Shown here in pieces: positions 39,996 through 48,144 of a stretch of DNA of 64,000 nucleotides. The DNA comes from CAKKQX01 sp046313915 (GTDB lineage: Bacteria > Pseudomonadota > Gammaproteobacteria > Burkholderiales > SG8-41), in the NCBI GenBank assembly GCA_046313915.1, contig JBKBXX010000002.1:1-64000 (forward strand). The letters are read 5' to 3'. The translations under genes and the position numbers were made by a program. Under the pieces are notes generated by a model that worked only from the letters and a program-made list of their open reading frames with translations, made no database searches and was not told where the DNA came from. Position 1 is the first letter of the stretch, and each line of letters starts with the position of its first letter.

Positions 39996-40982
39996 GTGAG
40001 GATCGCCGTTCTGGGGGCGGGCGCCTGGGGCACCGCGATCGGCGTCCATTTCGCTGCGCGCCACGAGGTCAGGCTGTGGGTGCGCGATGCCGCGCAATGC
40101 GCGGCGATCGAAGCCGCGCGCTGCAACGAACGCTATCTGCCGGGTTTCGCGCTGCCGCCTGCTTTGCGCGTGCTGAACGATTTCGCCGCCGCGATTGACG
40201 GCTGTGCGTTCGCGCTGGCGGCTGCGCCCGTCAGCGCGCTGCGCGAGATTCTGCGGCGGCTGAAAAGCGCCGGCTGTGCCGCCCCCGTGATCTGGTTGTG
40301 CAAAGGCTTCGAAAAACAGCGCGCCTTGCTGCCGCACCAGGTTTGTGCGGAAGAGCTCGGCGCCGGCGCGCGCTGCGGCGTGCTCTCGGGACCCAGTTTC
40401 GCCGAGGAAGTCGCGCGCGGCCTGCCCACTGCGGTCACCCTCGCCGCGGACGATGCGGCTTTCGCGCGCGCCGCCGCGCAGCAGCTGCACAGCGCGACGC
40501 TGCGCATCTACTCCAGTGACGACGTGATCGGCGTCGAAGTCGCGGGGGCGGTCAAAAACGTGATGGCGATCGCCGCCGGCATCAGCGACGGGCTGAAGCT
40601 GGGTCTGAACGCGCGCGCCGCACTGATCACCCGCGGTCTTGCCGAAATCACGCGCCTCGGCGTGAAGCTGGGGGGGCGCCCCGCGACATTCATGGGGCTT
40701 GCCGGCGTCGGCGATCTGATACTCACCTGCACCGGCGACTTGTCGCGCAACCGCCGCGTCGGGCTCGCGCTCGCGCAAGGCGTGCCGCTCGTGGAAATTC
40801 TCGCCGCGCTCGGCCATGCTGCCGAAGGCGTCGCTTCCGCGCACGAAGTCCTGCGGCTTGCCGCCGCGCTCGGCGTGGACATGCCGATTACGCAAGCCGT
40901 GTGCCGCGTGCTTGGCGATCCCGCTGCTGCCGCTTCCGCGGTGAGCGGGCTGCTGCAGCGCGAGCCGAAGACGGAATACTGA
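39996..40982 (+). CDS. gpsA: NAD(P)-dependent glycerol-3-phosphate dehydrogenase
   Basis: GpsA makes sn-glycerol 3-phosphate for phospholipid synthesis. A GTG start at 39996 gives 328 aa with the opening RIAVLGAGAWGTAIG. The signature VLSGPSFAEEVARGLPTAVT, the catalytic-lysine region VEVAGAVKNVMAIAAGISDG, and TFMGLAGVGDLILTCTGDLS are all present. It is the last gene of the secB string before a repeat-filled gap. Confidence 0.96.
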   Translation: MRIAVLGAGAWGTAIGVHFAARHEVRLWVRDAAQCAAIEAARCNERYLPGFALPPALRVLNDFAAAIDGCAFALAAAPVSALREILRRLKSAGCAAPVIWLCKGFEKQRALLPHQVCAEELGAGARCGVLSGPSFAEEVARGLPTAVTLAADDAAFARAAAQQLHSATLRIYSSDDVIGVEVAGAVKNVMAIAAGISDGLKLGLNARAALITRGLAEITRLGVKLGGRPATFMGLAGVGDLILTCTGDLSRNRRVGLALAQGVPLVEILAALGHAAEGVASAHEVLRLAAALGVDMPITQAVCRVLGDPAAAASAVSGLLQREPKTEY

Positions 40983-41021
40983 GGAAAACTCAATCACAGT
41001 AGCGGTCTTGTGGGAAAGGGC

Positions 41022-41124
41022 GTGTGGGAGCAGGTTTGTGGGAGCGGGCTTGCCCGCGACTGCGAGCGAAGGAAGTTCCTGTATCAGGGACAAGCCCCTA
41101 TCCCACGATCTTGTGGGAGCGGGC
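41022..41124. repeat. REP-like repeats between gpsA and trmL
   Basis: TTGTGGGAGCGGGC occurs at 41036-41049 and 41111-41124, a diverged copy GTGTGGGAGCAGG at 41022-41034, and an inverted TCCCAC at 41101-41106. One copy reads GTGGGAGCGGGCTTGCCCGC, closely like the REP family described in Pseudomonas. The convergent gpsA/trmL gap is the usual place for such elements. Confidence 0.7.
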
Positions 41125-41170
41125 CGCGCCCCGAAGAAAGTCCCTTGGGGGCGTGACTGCGAGTGGCACT

Positions 41171-41635
41171 CTAGACGCCACCTGGAAAGCCGAGTTGCCG
41201 CCACGCTTCGTAGACGACGATGGCGACCGTGTTTGCAAGATTGAGGCTGCGGTTTCGTTCGCGCATCGGCACCCGGATGCGCTGCGCCGTCGCAAAGGTA
41301 TCGAGCACTTCGGACGGCAGACCGCGGGTTTCGGAGCCGAACACGAACACATCGCCGGCGCGATAGCGTGGCACGTCGTGGCGCTGTGCACCCTGGGTGG
41401 TCACGGCGTACATGCGCCGCCCGCCGAAAAAGTCGCGACACGCCTCCCAGTCGGCGTGCACGCGCACCGCGGCGAGCTCGTGATAATCGAGGCCGGCGCG
41501 CCGCAATTGCCGGTCGCGCAGCGAAAAACCCAGCGGCCTCACCAGATGCAGCCGGCTGCCGCTGTTGGCGCACAGGCGGATCGCATTGCCGCTATTGGGC
41601 GGGATTTCGGGTTCGTAGAGCACGACTTCGAACAT
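41171..41635 (-). CDS. trmL: tRNA (cytidine(34)-2'-O)-methyltransferase
   Basis: This small SPOUT methyltransferase of 154 aa modifies the wobble base of tRNA-Leu. Features include MFEVVLYEPEIPPNSGNAIR, FVFGSETRGLPSEVLD with the knot, and the C-terminal NLANTVAIVVYEAWRQLGF. The whole SPOUT core is present. It is convergent with gpsA across the REP-like gap and divergent from the MSHA locus. Confidence 0.95.
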   Translation of the reverse strand: MFEVVLYEPEIPPNSGNAIRLCANSGSRLHLVRPLGFSLRDRQLRRAGLDYHELAAVRVHADWEACRDFFGGRRMYAVTTQGAQRHDVPRYRAGDVFVFGSETRGLPSEVLDTFATAQRIRVPMRERNRSLNLANTVAIVVYEAWRQLGFPGGV

Positions 41636-41735
41636 GGTTTGGCTTGTGGTTTGGCCGGAAAAAAGTTATTGTCCCAAATCAAGAGGATACATGATACTCG
41701 TCACCTGCCACGTAAAAATGAAGCGAGGTTGAGAC

Positions 41736-43439
41736 ATGGCGCGGCCCGAAAAAGTCCGCCTCGGCGAAATCCTGGTGGAGCAGAAGCTGCTCACCGAGGA
41801 ACAGCTGAAGCTCGCCCTCGAGGAGCAGAAGCGCAGCGGCCGCCGGCTCGGCCGCGTACTCGTCGAAAGCGGCATCCTCACCGAGGAACAGATTTCCGAA
41901 GCGCTTTCGCGCCAGCTGCAGATCCCGTACGTCAATCTCAGGCACTTCAACATCAAGCCCGAGGTGATGCGCATGCTTCCTGAAGCGCGCGCGCGGCGTT
42001 TCCGCGCCATCGTGCTCGACGACGACGGCAAGTCGGTGAAGATCGGCATGGCCGATCCGACCGATCTCAACGCCTACGATCAGATCGCGCGCCTGCTCAA
42101 GCGCGACATCGATGTGTGGGTGGTGACCGAAAGCCAGCTGCTGGAGACCATCGACCGCTTCTACCGCCGCACCGAGCAGATCACCGATCTCACCCAGGAG
42201 CTCGAAGCCGAATTCTCCGATACCGCGGTCGATTTCGGCGCGCTGGCGGCAACACCCGGAATCGAGGAAGCGCCGGTCGTCAAACTGCTGCAGACCATAT
42301 TCGAAGATGCGACCCAGGTGCGCGCTTCCGACATCCATATCGAGCCGCAGGAGCGCCGCCTGCATATCCGCTTCCGCATCGATGGCGTGCTGCATCTGCA
42401 GACCGAAGCCGACCTGCGGATCGCCTCGGCGCTGGTGCTGCGCCTGAAGCTCATGTCGGGGCTCGACATTTCGGAAAAGCGCCTGCCGCAGGACGGCCGC
42501 TTCAACGTCAAGGTGCGCCAAGCTCAGATCGACGTGCGGGTATCGACCATGCCCACCCAGTATGGCGAATCGGTGGTGATGCGTTTGCTCAACCAGTCGA
42601 CTGGCATCCTCGGGCTCGACCGTCTGGGCATTCCCGCGCCCATGCTCGCGCGCATACGCGAAGTGATCGCCCGTCCCAGCGGCATGGTGCTGGTGACCGG
42701 GCCGACCGGCAGCGGGAAAACCACCACGCTCTACGCGGTGCTGTCGGAGCTCAACTCGGTGCAATCCAAGATCATTACCGTGGAAGATCCCGTCGAATAC
42801 CGCCTGCCGGGAATCAACCAGGTACAGGTGCACGAAAAAATCGGGCTGACTTTCGACCGCGTGCTGCGTTCGGCATTGCGCCAGGATCCCGACATCATCC
42901 TGGTGGGCGAAATGCGCGATCGCGACACGGTGGAAACCGGTCTGAGGGCGGCATTGACCGGCCACCTGGTGCTTTCCACCCTGCACACCAATGACGCGGT
43001 GAGCACGCCGGTGCGGCTGCTCGACATGGGCGCGCCGCGCTACATGGTGGCGCTGTCGCTGCAAATGGTGATCGCGCAGCGGCTGGTGCGGGTGATCTGC
43101 GAAAGCTGCGCCCGGCCCTACACGCTGCGGCCCAATGAGCACGAGTGGCTGAAGCTCGAACTGGGCGAGCGCGTCGACAGCTTTTCCTATCTGCGCGGCC
43201 AGGGCTGCTCGCACTGCAACGGCACCGGCTATCTCGGCCGCACCGGCGTCTACGAAATGCTGGAAATGACCAAACCGGTGGTGGAGGCGGCAAACCAGCC
43301 TGACCCCAATGTTTTCATCGCTGCGGGCCGCAGGCAGATGGACGGCAAGACGCTGCGTCACCACGCGGCCCAGCTCGTGGCGCAGGGCAGGACCACGGTC
43401 TACGAGGCGATGCGGGTTTCGAGCCAGTTCGAGGACTGA
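41736..43439 (+). CDS. mshE: MSHA pilus assembly ATPase MshE (GspE/PilB family)
   Basis: The ATPase powers pilus extension. The N-terminus (residues 8-60) is an MshEN c-di-GMP-binding repeat: RLGEILVEQK ending at Q31, and RLGRVLVESG ending at Q60. The first half has lysine where the consensus has glycine (K17). The catalytic part has Walker A GPTGSGKTTT near 323, Asp boxes, Walker B DIILVGEMRDRDT near 385, the His box LSTLHTNDA, and a zinc tetracysteine (CESC and CSHC). Length is 567 aa. It starts the MSHA cluster after a GAGG ribosome binding site. Confidence 0.95.
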   Translation: MARPEKVRLGEILVEQKLLTEEQLKLALEEQKRSGRRLGRVLVESGILTEEQISEALSRQLQIPYVNLRHFNIKPEVMRMLPEARARRFRAIVLDDDGKSVKIGMADPTDLNAYDQIARLLKRDIDVWVVTESQLLETIDRFYRRTEQITDLTQELEAEFSDTAVDFGALAATPGIEEAPVVKLLQTIFEDATQVRASDIHIEPQERRLHIRFRIDGVLHLQTEADLRIASALVLRLKLMSGLDISEKRLPQDGRFNVKVRQAQIDVRVSTMPTQYGESVVMRLLNQSTGILGLDRLGIPAPMLARIREVIARPSGMVLVTGPTGSGKTTTLYAVLSELNSVQSKIITVEDPVEYRLPGINQVQVHEKIGLTFDRVLRSALRQDPDIILVGEMRDRDTVETGLRAALTGHLVLSTLHTNDAVSTPVRLLDMGAPRYMVALSLQMVIAQRLVRVICESCARPYTLRPNEHEWLKLELGERVDSFSYLRGQGCSHCNGTGYLGRTGVYEMLEMTKPVVEAANQPDPNVFIAAGRRQMDGKTLRHHAAQLVAQGRTTVYEAMRVSSQFED

Positions 43440-43452
43440 GGGCGAGACGACG

Positions 43453-44679
43453 ATGGCGCTTTTCGCCTACAAGGGACGCGATGCCCAGGGCGCGCTGGTG
43501 CACGGCACGATGGAAGGCCCCGACAGCGCCGCGGTGGCGGGCAGGCTCTCGGGCATGGGCGTGATCCCGCTCGAAATCCGCGCTTCCCCGGCAACGACGG
43601 CGGACGCCTGGGGCGGGCTGCTTGCGCGCCTGAAACGCGACAAGGTGACGAATCTGGACATCCTGCTGTTCTGTCGCCAGATGTACACCTTGCTGAAAGC
43701 GGGCGTGCCCATGACGCGGGCCCTTGCCGGTCTGCAGGATTCCACCACCAACACGCAGTTCAAGGCGGTTCTGGGCCGGGTGCGCGAAGGGCTCGACAGC
43801 GGCCGCGAGCTTTCCGCTTCGCTGCAGCGCGAAGCGCCGCTTTTCTCGCCTTTTTTCATCAGCATGGTGCGCACCGGCGAGATGACCGGCAGGCTCGAGG
43901 AAATTTTTCTCGAGCTTTTCAACCATCTCGAATTCGAAAACTATATGCGCGACCAGATCCGCTCGGCGCTGCGCTATCCTGCTTTCGTGGTGGTGGCGAT
44001 GGCGATCGCGCTGGTGGTGGTCAGCATTTTCGTGATCCCGGTGTTCGCCAAGGTTTTCATGGGCTTCGGCAAGGAGTTGCCGCTCATGACGCGAATCATC
44101 GTCGGTTATTCCAATTTCATGGTGGCGGCGTGGCCGCTGCTGCTGGGGGCGCTGATCATCGCGGTGACCGTTTTCCGCGCTTTCGTGAAGACGCCCCGCG
44201 GCAAGTACTGGTGGGACGGGTTCAAGCTGCGCGTCCCGATCGCCGGCAAGATCGTATTGAAAGCCATCATGGCGCGCTTCGCCCGCAGTTTCGCGCTGGC
44301 GTATCGCAGCGGCGTTCCCATGATGCAGGTGCTGAGCCTCGTGGCGGAAGTGGTCGACAACGATTTCATCGCCGAGCGGGTGGAAAAAATGCGGCAAGGT
44401 GTGGAACGCGGCGAGAGTGTGCTGCGGACCGCGAACGAGGCGGGCATTTTCACGCCGCTGGTGCTGCAGATGATCGCGGTGGGCGAGGAATCGGGCGCGC
44501 TCGACGATCTGCTGCAGGAAGCCGCCGCGATGTACCAGCGCGAAGTCGAGTACGAGTTGAAGACCCTGAGCGCCCAGGTCGAGCCGCTCCTGATCATGGG
44601 GCTGGGCGTGCTGGTGCTGATCCTCGCGCTGGGCGTCTTTCTGCCGATGTGGGATCTCGGCCGGGCGGCCTTGCACTAG
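43453..44679 (+). CDS. mshG: MSHA inner-membrane platform protein MshG (GspF/PilC family)
   Basis: ATG 43453 (MALFAYKGRDAQGALVHGTM) gives 408 aa, and it is 13 bp after mshE. Two T2SSF domains are present: the first with LDILLFCRQMYTLLKAGVPM, the second with FARSFALAYRSGVPMMQVLS. They are separated by membrane helices (PAFVVVAMAIALVVVSIFVI, AAWPLLLGALIIAVTVF), and a third helix ends the protein (LLIMGLGVLVLILALGVFLP). It anchors the assembly ATPase and moves pilins into the fibre. Confidence 0.95.
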   Translation: MALFAYKGRDAQGALVHGTMEGPDSAAVAGRLSGMGVIPLEIRASPATTADAWGGLLARLKRDKVTNLDILLFCRQMYTLLKAGVPMTRALAGLQDSTTNTQFKAVLGRVREGLDSGRELSASLQREAPLFSPFFISMVRTGEMTGRLEEIFLELFNHLEFENYMRDQIRSALRYPAFVVVAMAIALVVVSIFVIPVFAKVFMGFGKELPLMTRIIVGYSNFMVAAWPLLLGALIIAVTVFRAFVKTPRGKYWWDGFKLRVPIAGKIVLKAIMARFARSFALAYRSGVPMMQVLSLVAEVVDNDFIAERVEKMRQGVERGESVLRTANEAGIFTPLVLQMIAVGEESGALDDLLQEAAAMYQREVEYELKTLSAQVEPLLIMGLGVLVLILALGVFLPMWDLGRAALH

Positions 44680-44740
44680 CCGCGGGCGCGGCTGCCCGGC
44701 GGGTCGGCGGCGGGGGGCGACTTGCGGCGCGAGCGGGCGT

Positions 44741-44746
44741 TATAAT
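44741..44746 (+). promoter_or_regulatory. putative -10 box upstream of the first prepilin gene
   Basis: A perfect TATAAT stands in very GC-rich DNA 80 bp before the prepilin ATG at 44826. The nearest -35-like TTGCGG gives only a 13-bp spacer, so confidence is low. Confidence 0.3.
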
Positions 44747-44825
44747 GGGTGATGAAAAGCGCGTGGGCAGCCTATCTTTGCGGCGCTGGCCGGGGCGGTT
44801 GCCCGCGCAAGCATACGGAGGGCGG

Positions 44826-45206
44826 ATGAAAAACCCCGAGGCAGGTTTCACCCTGCTGGAACTGGTGACGGTGATCGTGCTGGTCGGCATTCTCGCTGCG
44901 GCGGCGACGGCGCGGTTCGTGGATTTCAGAAACGACGCCAACCAGGCGGTGCTCAAAGGGCTTGCCGCGCAGCTGGGCGCGGCGATGGAGTTGAACAAGA
45001 ACGCGCGCCTGATGAACATGACTTATGCCGTGACCATCAACGACTGCTCGCAGGCGGGCGTGCTGCTGAGCGGCGGCCTGCCGACCGGCTATACGCTCGC
45101 GGCGAAACCGCTGACCCTGCCTTTCGAGACGGGAATATGCACGGTGTCGGCAGTCGCGCCCGGCACCCAGAGCGCGACTTTCATCGGCTACGGCATCAGC
45201 TCATAA
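44826..45206 (+). CDS. type IV prepilin, MshA/MshB-like (126 aa)
   Basis: ATG 44826 follows CGGAGGGCGG. The seven-residue leader MKNPEAG is cut before FTLLELVTVIVLVGILAAAA, the class III prepilin signal with glycine at -1 and glutamate at +5. The globular part has two cysteines (NDCSQ and GICTV) that may form the C-terminal loop, and it ends TATFIGYGISS-like (ATFIGYGISS). Length and ending match the prepilin at 48163. It could be the MshB counterpart. An in-frame ATG at 44745 would lengthen the leader by 27 residues and is unlikely. Confidence 0.88.
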   Translation: MKNPEAGFTLLELVTVIVLVGILAAAATARFVDFRNDANQAVLKGLAAQLGAAMELNKNARLMNMTYAVTINDCSQAGVLLSGGLPTGYTLAAKPLTLPFETGICTVSAVAPGTQSATFIGYGISS

Positions 45207-45213
45207 AAAAACC

Positions 45214-45235
45214 GGGCGCGGCTGCGCCCGCTTTT
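45214..45235. terminator. bidirectional terminator between convergent prepilin genes
   Basis: GGGCGC pairs with GCGCCC over GGCT. A TTTT follows on the plus strand and seven T follow on the minus strand. It serves the plus-strand prepilin (stop at 45206) and the minus-strand one (stop at 45243). Confidence 0.8.
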
Positions 45236-45242
45236 GCGCGGC

Positions 45243-45722
45243 TTACGAGCAGTCGCTGACCACCACGGTATAGGTGGGCGGGCTCGTCGAATCCAGCGCT
45301 TTTTTGTATCCCACTTCGCAAAGTTTTGGATCCTGCGCCTTGGAATGCTGGAAGGCGCCGTCGGGATAAGCGGTGTCGGCTCCGACGACGACGTCCGCCG
45401 TCAGATTCAGCGCTTTTGCGAGCTCGGTGGCGTTCTTGGCGTAGCCATAGACCAGCTCTATGCTGGAGTTACCGGTGCCGTCGCCTTTGGGGTACGAGAT
45501 GGTGGCGCCGGCGGACAGCGCCACGACGTTGGCGATCGACGCTTTGGCGAAAATCGAATCGTTGGCCTGTTTCATCGCGCCCGCCGTGCTCCGGATCACG
45601 CCGGCGCGTGCATCCGCGCCCAGGCTTACGAGCCGCGGCACTGCCACGGCGGCGAGGATGCCGACGATGGTGATGGTGACCACCAGCTCGGTCAGGGTAA
45701 AACCGGATTGTGTGGATTTCAT
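45243..45722 (-). CDS. type IV prepilin, MshA-like, inverted (159 aa)
   Basis: The ATG at 45720-45722 follows GGAGGGATCAC. Leader MKSTQSG precedes FTLTELVVTITIVGILAAVA. The 145-residue mature part includes KQANDSIFAKASIANVVALS and HSKAQDPKLCEVGYKKA, and ends VVVSDCS with a cysteine pair (C in KLCEVG, C in SDCS) forming the usual C-terminal loop. It is a close relative of the next gene (45864-46409), which shares the SKAQDP/TKAQDP block and the SDCS end. Both face against the rest of the locus. Confidence 0.9.
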   Translation of the reverse strand: MKSTQSGFTLTELVVTITIVGILAAVAVPRLVSLGADARAGVIRSTAGAMKQANDSIFAKASIANVVALSAGATISYPKGDGTGNSSIELVYGYAKNATELAKALNLTADVVVGADTAYPDGAFQHSKAQDPKLCEVGYKKALDSTSPPTYTVVVSDCS

Positions 45723-45741
45723 GTGATCCCTCCGAACGAAA

Positions 45742-45764
45742 GCCGCCTGCTGCACCGAGGCGGC
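45742..45764 (-). promoter_or_regulatory. leader hairpin before prepilin 45722
   Basis: On the minus strand GCCGCCT pairs with AGGCGGC over a 9-base loop, followed by TTTC and then the GGAGGG ribosome binding site. The layout, hairpin then TTTC then ribosome binding site, recurs before two other prepilin genes here. Confidence 0.6.
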
Positions 45765-45863
45765 GCAGCAGGGGCGGAAAAACGGATTTTCGGCTTGACT
45801 GGTCATGTCCGGCAGCGCGCCGCCGCGCGACGGGCTGTGGCAGCGCGCCGCTTCATCGGCGGC

Positions 45864-46409
45864 TTACGAGCAGTCGCTGACGAGGATGAGGACCATGGGC
45901 ACCGTGCTGGTGCTGGCCGCTTTCGTGTAGCCGGCCTCGCACTTGGAAGGATCCTGGGCTTTGGTATGCCGGATGGTGCCGTCGGGACCGATCAGGGTGG
46001 CTGCCGTGATACCGGTGTAACTCGAGTTATAGAGCAGCGCGGTGGCACCGAGTGCGGAGTTGTCGACCGTGCCGACGGCGACGTCGGGGTGCGCGACCAG
46101 GGCCTTGTACAATTCCGCGGCGTTTGCGGCAAAGCCGTAGTGAATGTTGATGGTTTGTCCGCCGAGAGAGACAAAGGCATTCGCGTTGCCCGACGACAGA
46201 TTCACGATGTTCAGGCTCGACGCCTTGGAAAAAATGGTGTCGTTGGCGTGTTTCATTGCGTCGGCCGTATTTTTGATCACCGATTCCCTCGCGTCCGTGC
46301 TCAGGTTGGCAAACCGCGGGATGGCGACCGCGGCGAGAACGCCGACGATCGTGACGGTCGTGACCAGTTCCACCAGCGTAAAGCCGGTTTGCTGCTTGAT
46401 CGTTTTCAT
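45864..46409 (-). CDS. type IV prepilin, MshA-like, inverted (181 aa)
   Basis: The start is ATG at 46407-46409, and leader MKTIKQQTG precedes FTLVELVTTVTIVGVLAAVA. Mature features parallel the neighbouring prepilin: KHANDTIFSKASSLNIVNLS, HTKAQDPSKCEAGYTKA and the end LVSDCS, again with a cysteine pair for a D-loop. It is 22 residues longer in the central variable part (NANAFVSLGGQTINIHYGFA, NSSYTGITAATLIG). It has its own promoter candidate and tandem leader hairpins, so it may be a main pilin subunit. Confidence 0.9.
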   Translation of the reverse strand: MKTIKQQTGFTLVELVTTVTIVGVLAAVAIPRFANLSTDARESVIKNTADAMKHANDTIFSKASSLNIVNLSSGNANAFVSLGGQTINIHYGFAANAAELYKALVAHPDVAVGTVDNSALGATALLYNSSYTGITAATLIGPDGTIRHTKAQDPSKCEAGYTKAASTSTVPMVLILVSDCS

Positions 46410-46428
46410 GTTGCACCCCCCTTAGGAA

Positions 46429-46465
46429 AGGGCCGCAGCCCTCGAAAGACAGGGCCGCAACCCTG
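46429..46465 (-). promoter_or_regulatory. tandem leader hairpins before prepilin 46409
   Basis: On the minus strand CAGGG-TTGCGG-CCCTG is followed by TCTTTCG, then AGGGC-TGCG-GCCCT by TTTCC and the AAGGGGGG ribosome binding site. The second stem-loop equals the one before the prepilin at 48163 except at the outer base pair. Confidence 0.65.
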
Positions 46466-46488
46466 CCTACACTCCGCCTAATATACCT

Positions 46489-46517
46489 ACGCTAGAGGGT
46501 CGATGCCGGTTTGTCAA
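46489..46517 (-). promoter_or_regulatory. sigma-70-like promoter of prepilin 46409
   Basis: On the minus strand TTGACA (46512-46517) and TAGCGT (46489-46494) are separated by 17 bp. The -35 is perfect and the -10 weak. The start would give a leader of about 75 bases containing the tandem hairpins. Confidence 0.5.
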
Positions 46518-46593
46518 ATTTTGTGAAATTTTTCACGGCAGGTGCTTCTTGCGAGATGGCGTCCGGGGGTCGCGCTCGCGGCGCTGCTCCGGC

Positions 46594-47115
46594 TCAGGGC
46601 GTCTTGAGCACCTCCAGATCTTTGACGTAGCAGTGCGCCGAAGCCGCTTGGACCCTGACCAACCCCATATCCAAGTCATTGATTTTCAACGTTTCTGAGG
46701 TTTTGACCACGCCCCAGTAGATCGCGCGGTTGACATCGAGGCGGGCGCCGCTCGCGGAACGGTGTTCACACGCGATGTCTATGCCCCGGACGTCGTGGGC
46801 GCCGTTGTTGGTCAGCACGACGTCTATCCGCATCGGCGTGCCGATGCCGCTGGGGCGCCAGCTGTAGTGAAAATCGATGTCGCGGATCGCTGCGGCGCGG
46901 GCTTGCACTGCCGGATCGGGCTCGCGCGGTGGCGGGGCAAACCACTCCACGCTCCGGTAGCGGTGGTAAGTGATCGAGCCGGCCACGATCAACAAGACGC
47001 CGACCACCAGCGCGAGCTTCGACACGGGGCGCCTTATCCTTGCTCCGCATTTCGGACAAACCGTGGTCTCGGCACTGACCTGCTGCCAGCAGCGTTTGCA
47101 TCGGATATGCGCCAA
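46594..47115 (-). CDS. zinc-ribbon membrane protein of unknown function
   Basis: A TTG at 47113-47115 with GAGAGAAA upstream gives 173 aa. The N-terminus is a zinc ribbon (CKRCWQQVSAETTVCPKCGA), followed by one membrane helix (LALVVGVLLIVAGSITY, about residues 36-53). A C-terminal beta-rich domain follows (IDFHYSWRPSG, IDVVLTNNGAHDVRGIDIAC) with two more cysteines. I do not recognise the family. It lies within the MSHA island on the same strand as the inverted prepilins, 184 bp upstream of one, with no proof of a shared role. Confidence 0.72.
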   Translation of the reverse strand: MAHIRCKRCWQQVSAETTVCPKCGARIRRPVSKLALVVGVLLIVAGSITYHRYRSVEWFAPPPREPDPAVQARAAAIRDIDFHYSWRPSGIGTPMRIDVVLTNNGAHDVRGIDIACEHRSASGARLDVNRAIYWGVVKTSETLKINDLDMGLVRVQAASAHCYVKDLEVLKTP

Positions 47116-47347
47116 ATCGTTTTCTCTCGTTCCAGGGTGAGGGCGAGCCGTCCGCCGCCTCATGCACTCGTTGCCCTAGCATAGAGCAAGTCCGGGGCGC
47201 GGGCCACACCGCTTTCGTTCTTTCTCGGGCGCCGCTTCCCGGCACGGCAAGCGCTTTCCGCGGCGGCGCGATATACTATGACTATGCTTTCGGCTTGCAA
47301 TGAAACGGCTGACGGCGGAGCGGAAAGCCTGATTCGGGGGGAGTGAA

Positions 47348-47971
47348 ATGAGTGCTGGCCTGGATTTGCTGGCGGAGGTCCTCAGGAGCGGTTTCGTGGC
47401 CGTGCTGCTGCTGGGATGCGTGGCGAGCCTCGCCTACGGCGTGTGGCTGCTGCTGCAGCCCGAGCAGGCGTTGCGTTTCAACCGGCGCGTCAGCGCGTGG
47501 GTGTCTACCGAGAAAGTCGTGCAGACGCTGGACCAGCCGCATTCGATCGAGCGCATCGTCTACCGCTACCACCGCATCTATGGCGCCTTGCTGCTGGCGG
47601 GTGGGTTGTTCACGCTCTACGTGATGGCGGCCGGCCGCTGGAGCCGCGACGTGAGAAGCGCGCTCGGTCTGGGCGAATGGTCGTGGCTGGTGGGCGACGT
47701 CACGAGCGCGTTGATGGTCATCATCGGCATACTCGCGACGGCGCTCGGCATCGTCATCGTGATCAGGCCCAGCCTGTTGCGCGGCATCGAGGCGCGGCTC
47801 AACCGCTGGATCGCCACCGACCAAGACCTGCAGCCGCTCGACAGCGTCCACGATGCTCCCGACCGCTTTGCCGCGCGCCACGCGCGGGCGGTGGCAGTGC
47901 TGATCGTCGCCGGCAGCCTCTACGTGCTGGTGGCGCTGGCGCCGCTGTGGCGCACGTTGTTGTCATTCTGA
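47348..47971 (+). CDS. membrane protein with internal duplication, 207 aa
   Basis: About four membrane helices form two similar halves. Half one reads QPEQALRFNRRVSAWVSTEK, then YRYHRIYGALLLAGGLFTLY. Half two reads RPSLLRGIEARLNRWIATDQ, then RHARAVAVLIVAGSLYVLVA. Each half is thus helix, amphipathic RxNRxxxxW segment, helix. I know no function for it. It sits between the inverted zinc-ribbon gene and a forward prepilin gene in the MSHA island. GTGAA at 47341 is a weak ribosome site. Confidence 0.78.
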   Translation: MSAGLDLLAEVLRSGFVAVLLLGCVASLAYGVWLLLQPEQALRFNRRVSAWVSTEKVVQTLDQPHSIERIVYRYHRIYGALLLAGGLFTLYVMAAGRWSRDVRSALGLGEWSWLVGDVTSALMVIIGILATALGIVIVIRPSLLRGIEARLNRWIATDQDLQPLDSVHDAPDRFAARHARAVAVLIVAGSLYVLVALAPLWRTLLSF

Positions 47972-48046
47972 GCCGGCTCGCCGCAGAGGTTTGCGTCGGC
48001 GTCCGATATGTGGTAGAAAGTCGGTTGCTGGGAGTAGTCGGAAGGA

Positions 48047-48084
48047 GCGCTGCGGGGAACGACAACGCAGGGATTCCGCAGCGC
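48047..48084 (+). promoter_or_regulatory. long inverted repeat upstream of prepilin 48163
   Basis: GCGCTGCGG (48047-48055) pairs with CCGCAGCGC (48076-48084) over 20 bases, 79 bp before the prepilin ATG. It could be an operator or a leader structure. Confidence 0.45.
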
Positions 48085-48130
48085 TCTTCGAGAGCCAACA
48101 GCCGGCCTGGGAACTGCGGTTCCGGGCCGG

Positions 48131-48144
48131 GGGGCTGCGGCCCC
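48131..48144 (+). promoter_or_regulatory. leader hairpin before prepilin 48163
   Basis: GGGGC-TGCG-GCCCC is followed by TTTCAAAAGGAGC and the ATG. The stem-loop and following TTTC match the leader of the inverted prepilin at 46409 (AGGGC-TGCG-GCCCT, TTTC). Confidence 0.65.

Larger units (their letters stand above)
45238..45881. repeat. 23-bp direct repeat at the ends of the two inverted prepilin genes
   Basis: Bases 45238-45260 and 45859-45881 are identical. They cover the last codons (SDCS, stop) and four or five bases beyond each minus-strand prepilin gene. Identity past the stop points to recent duplication or gene conversion. Confidence 0.75.
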
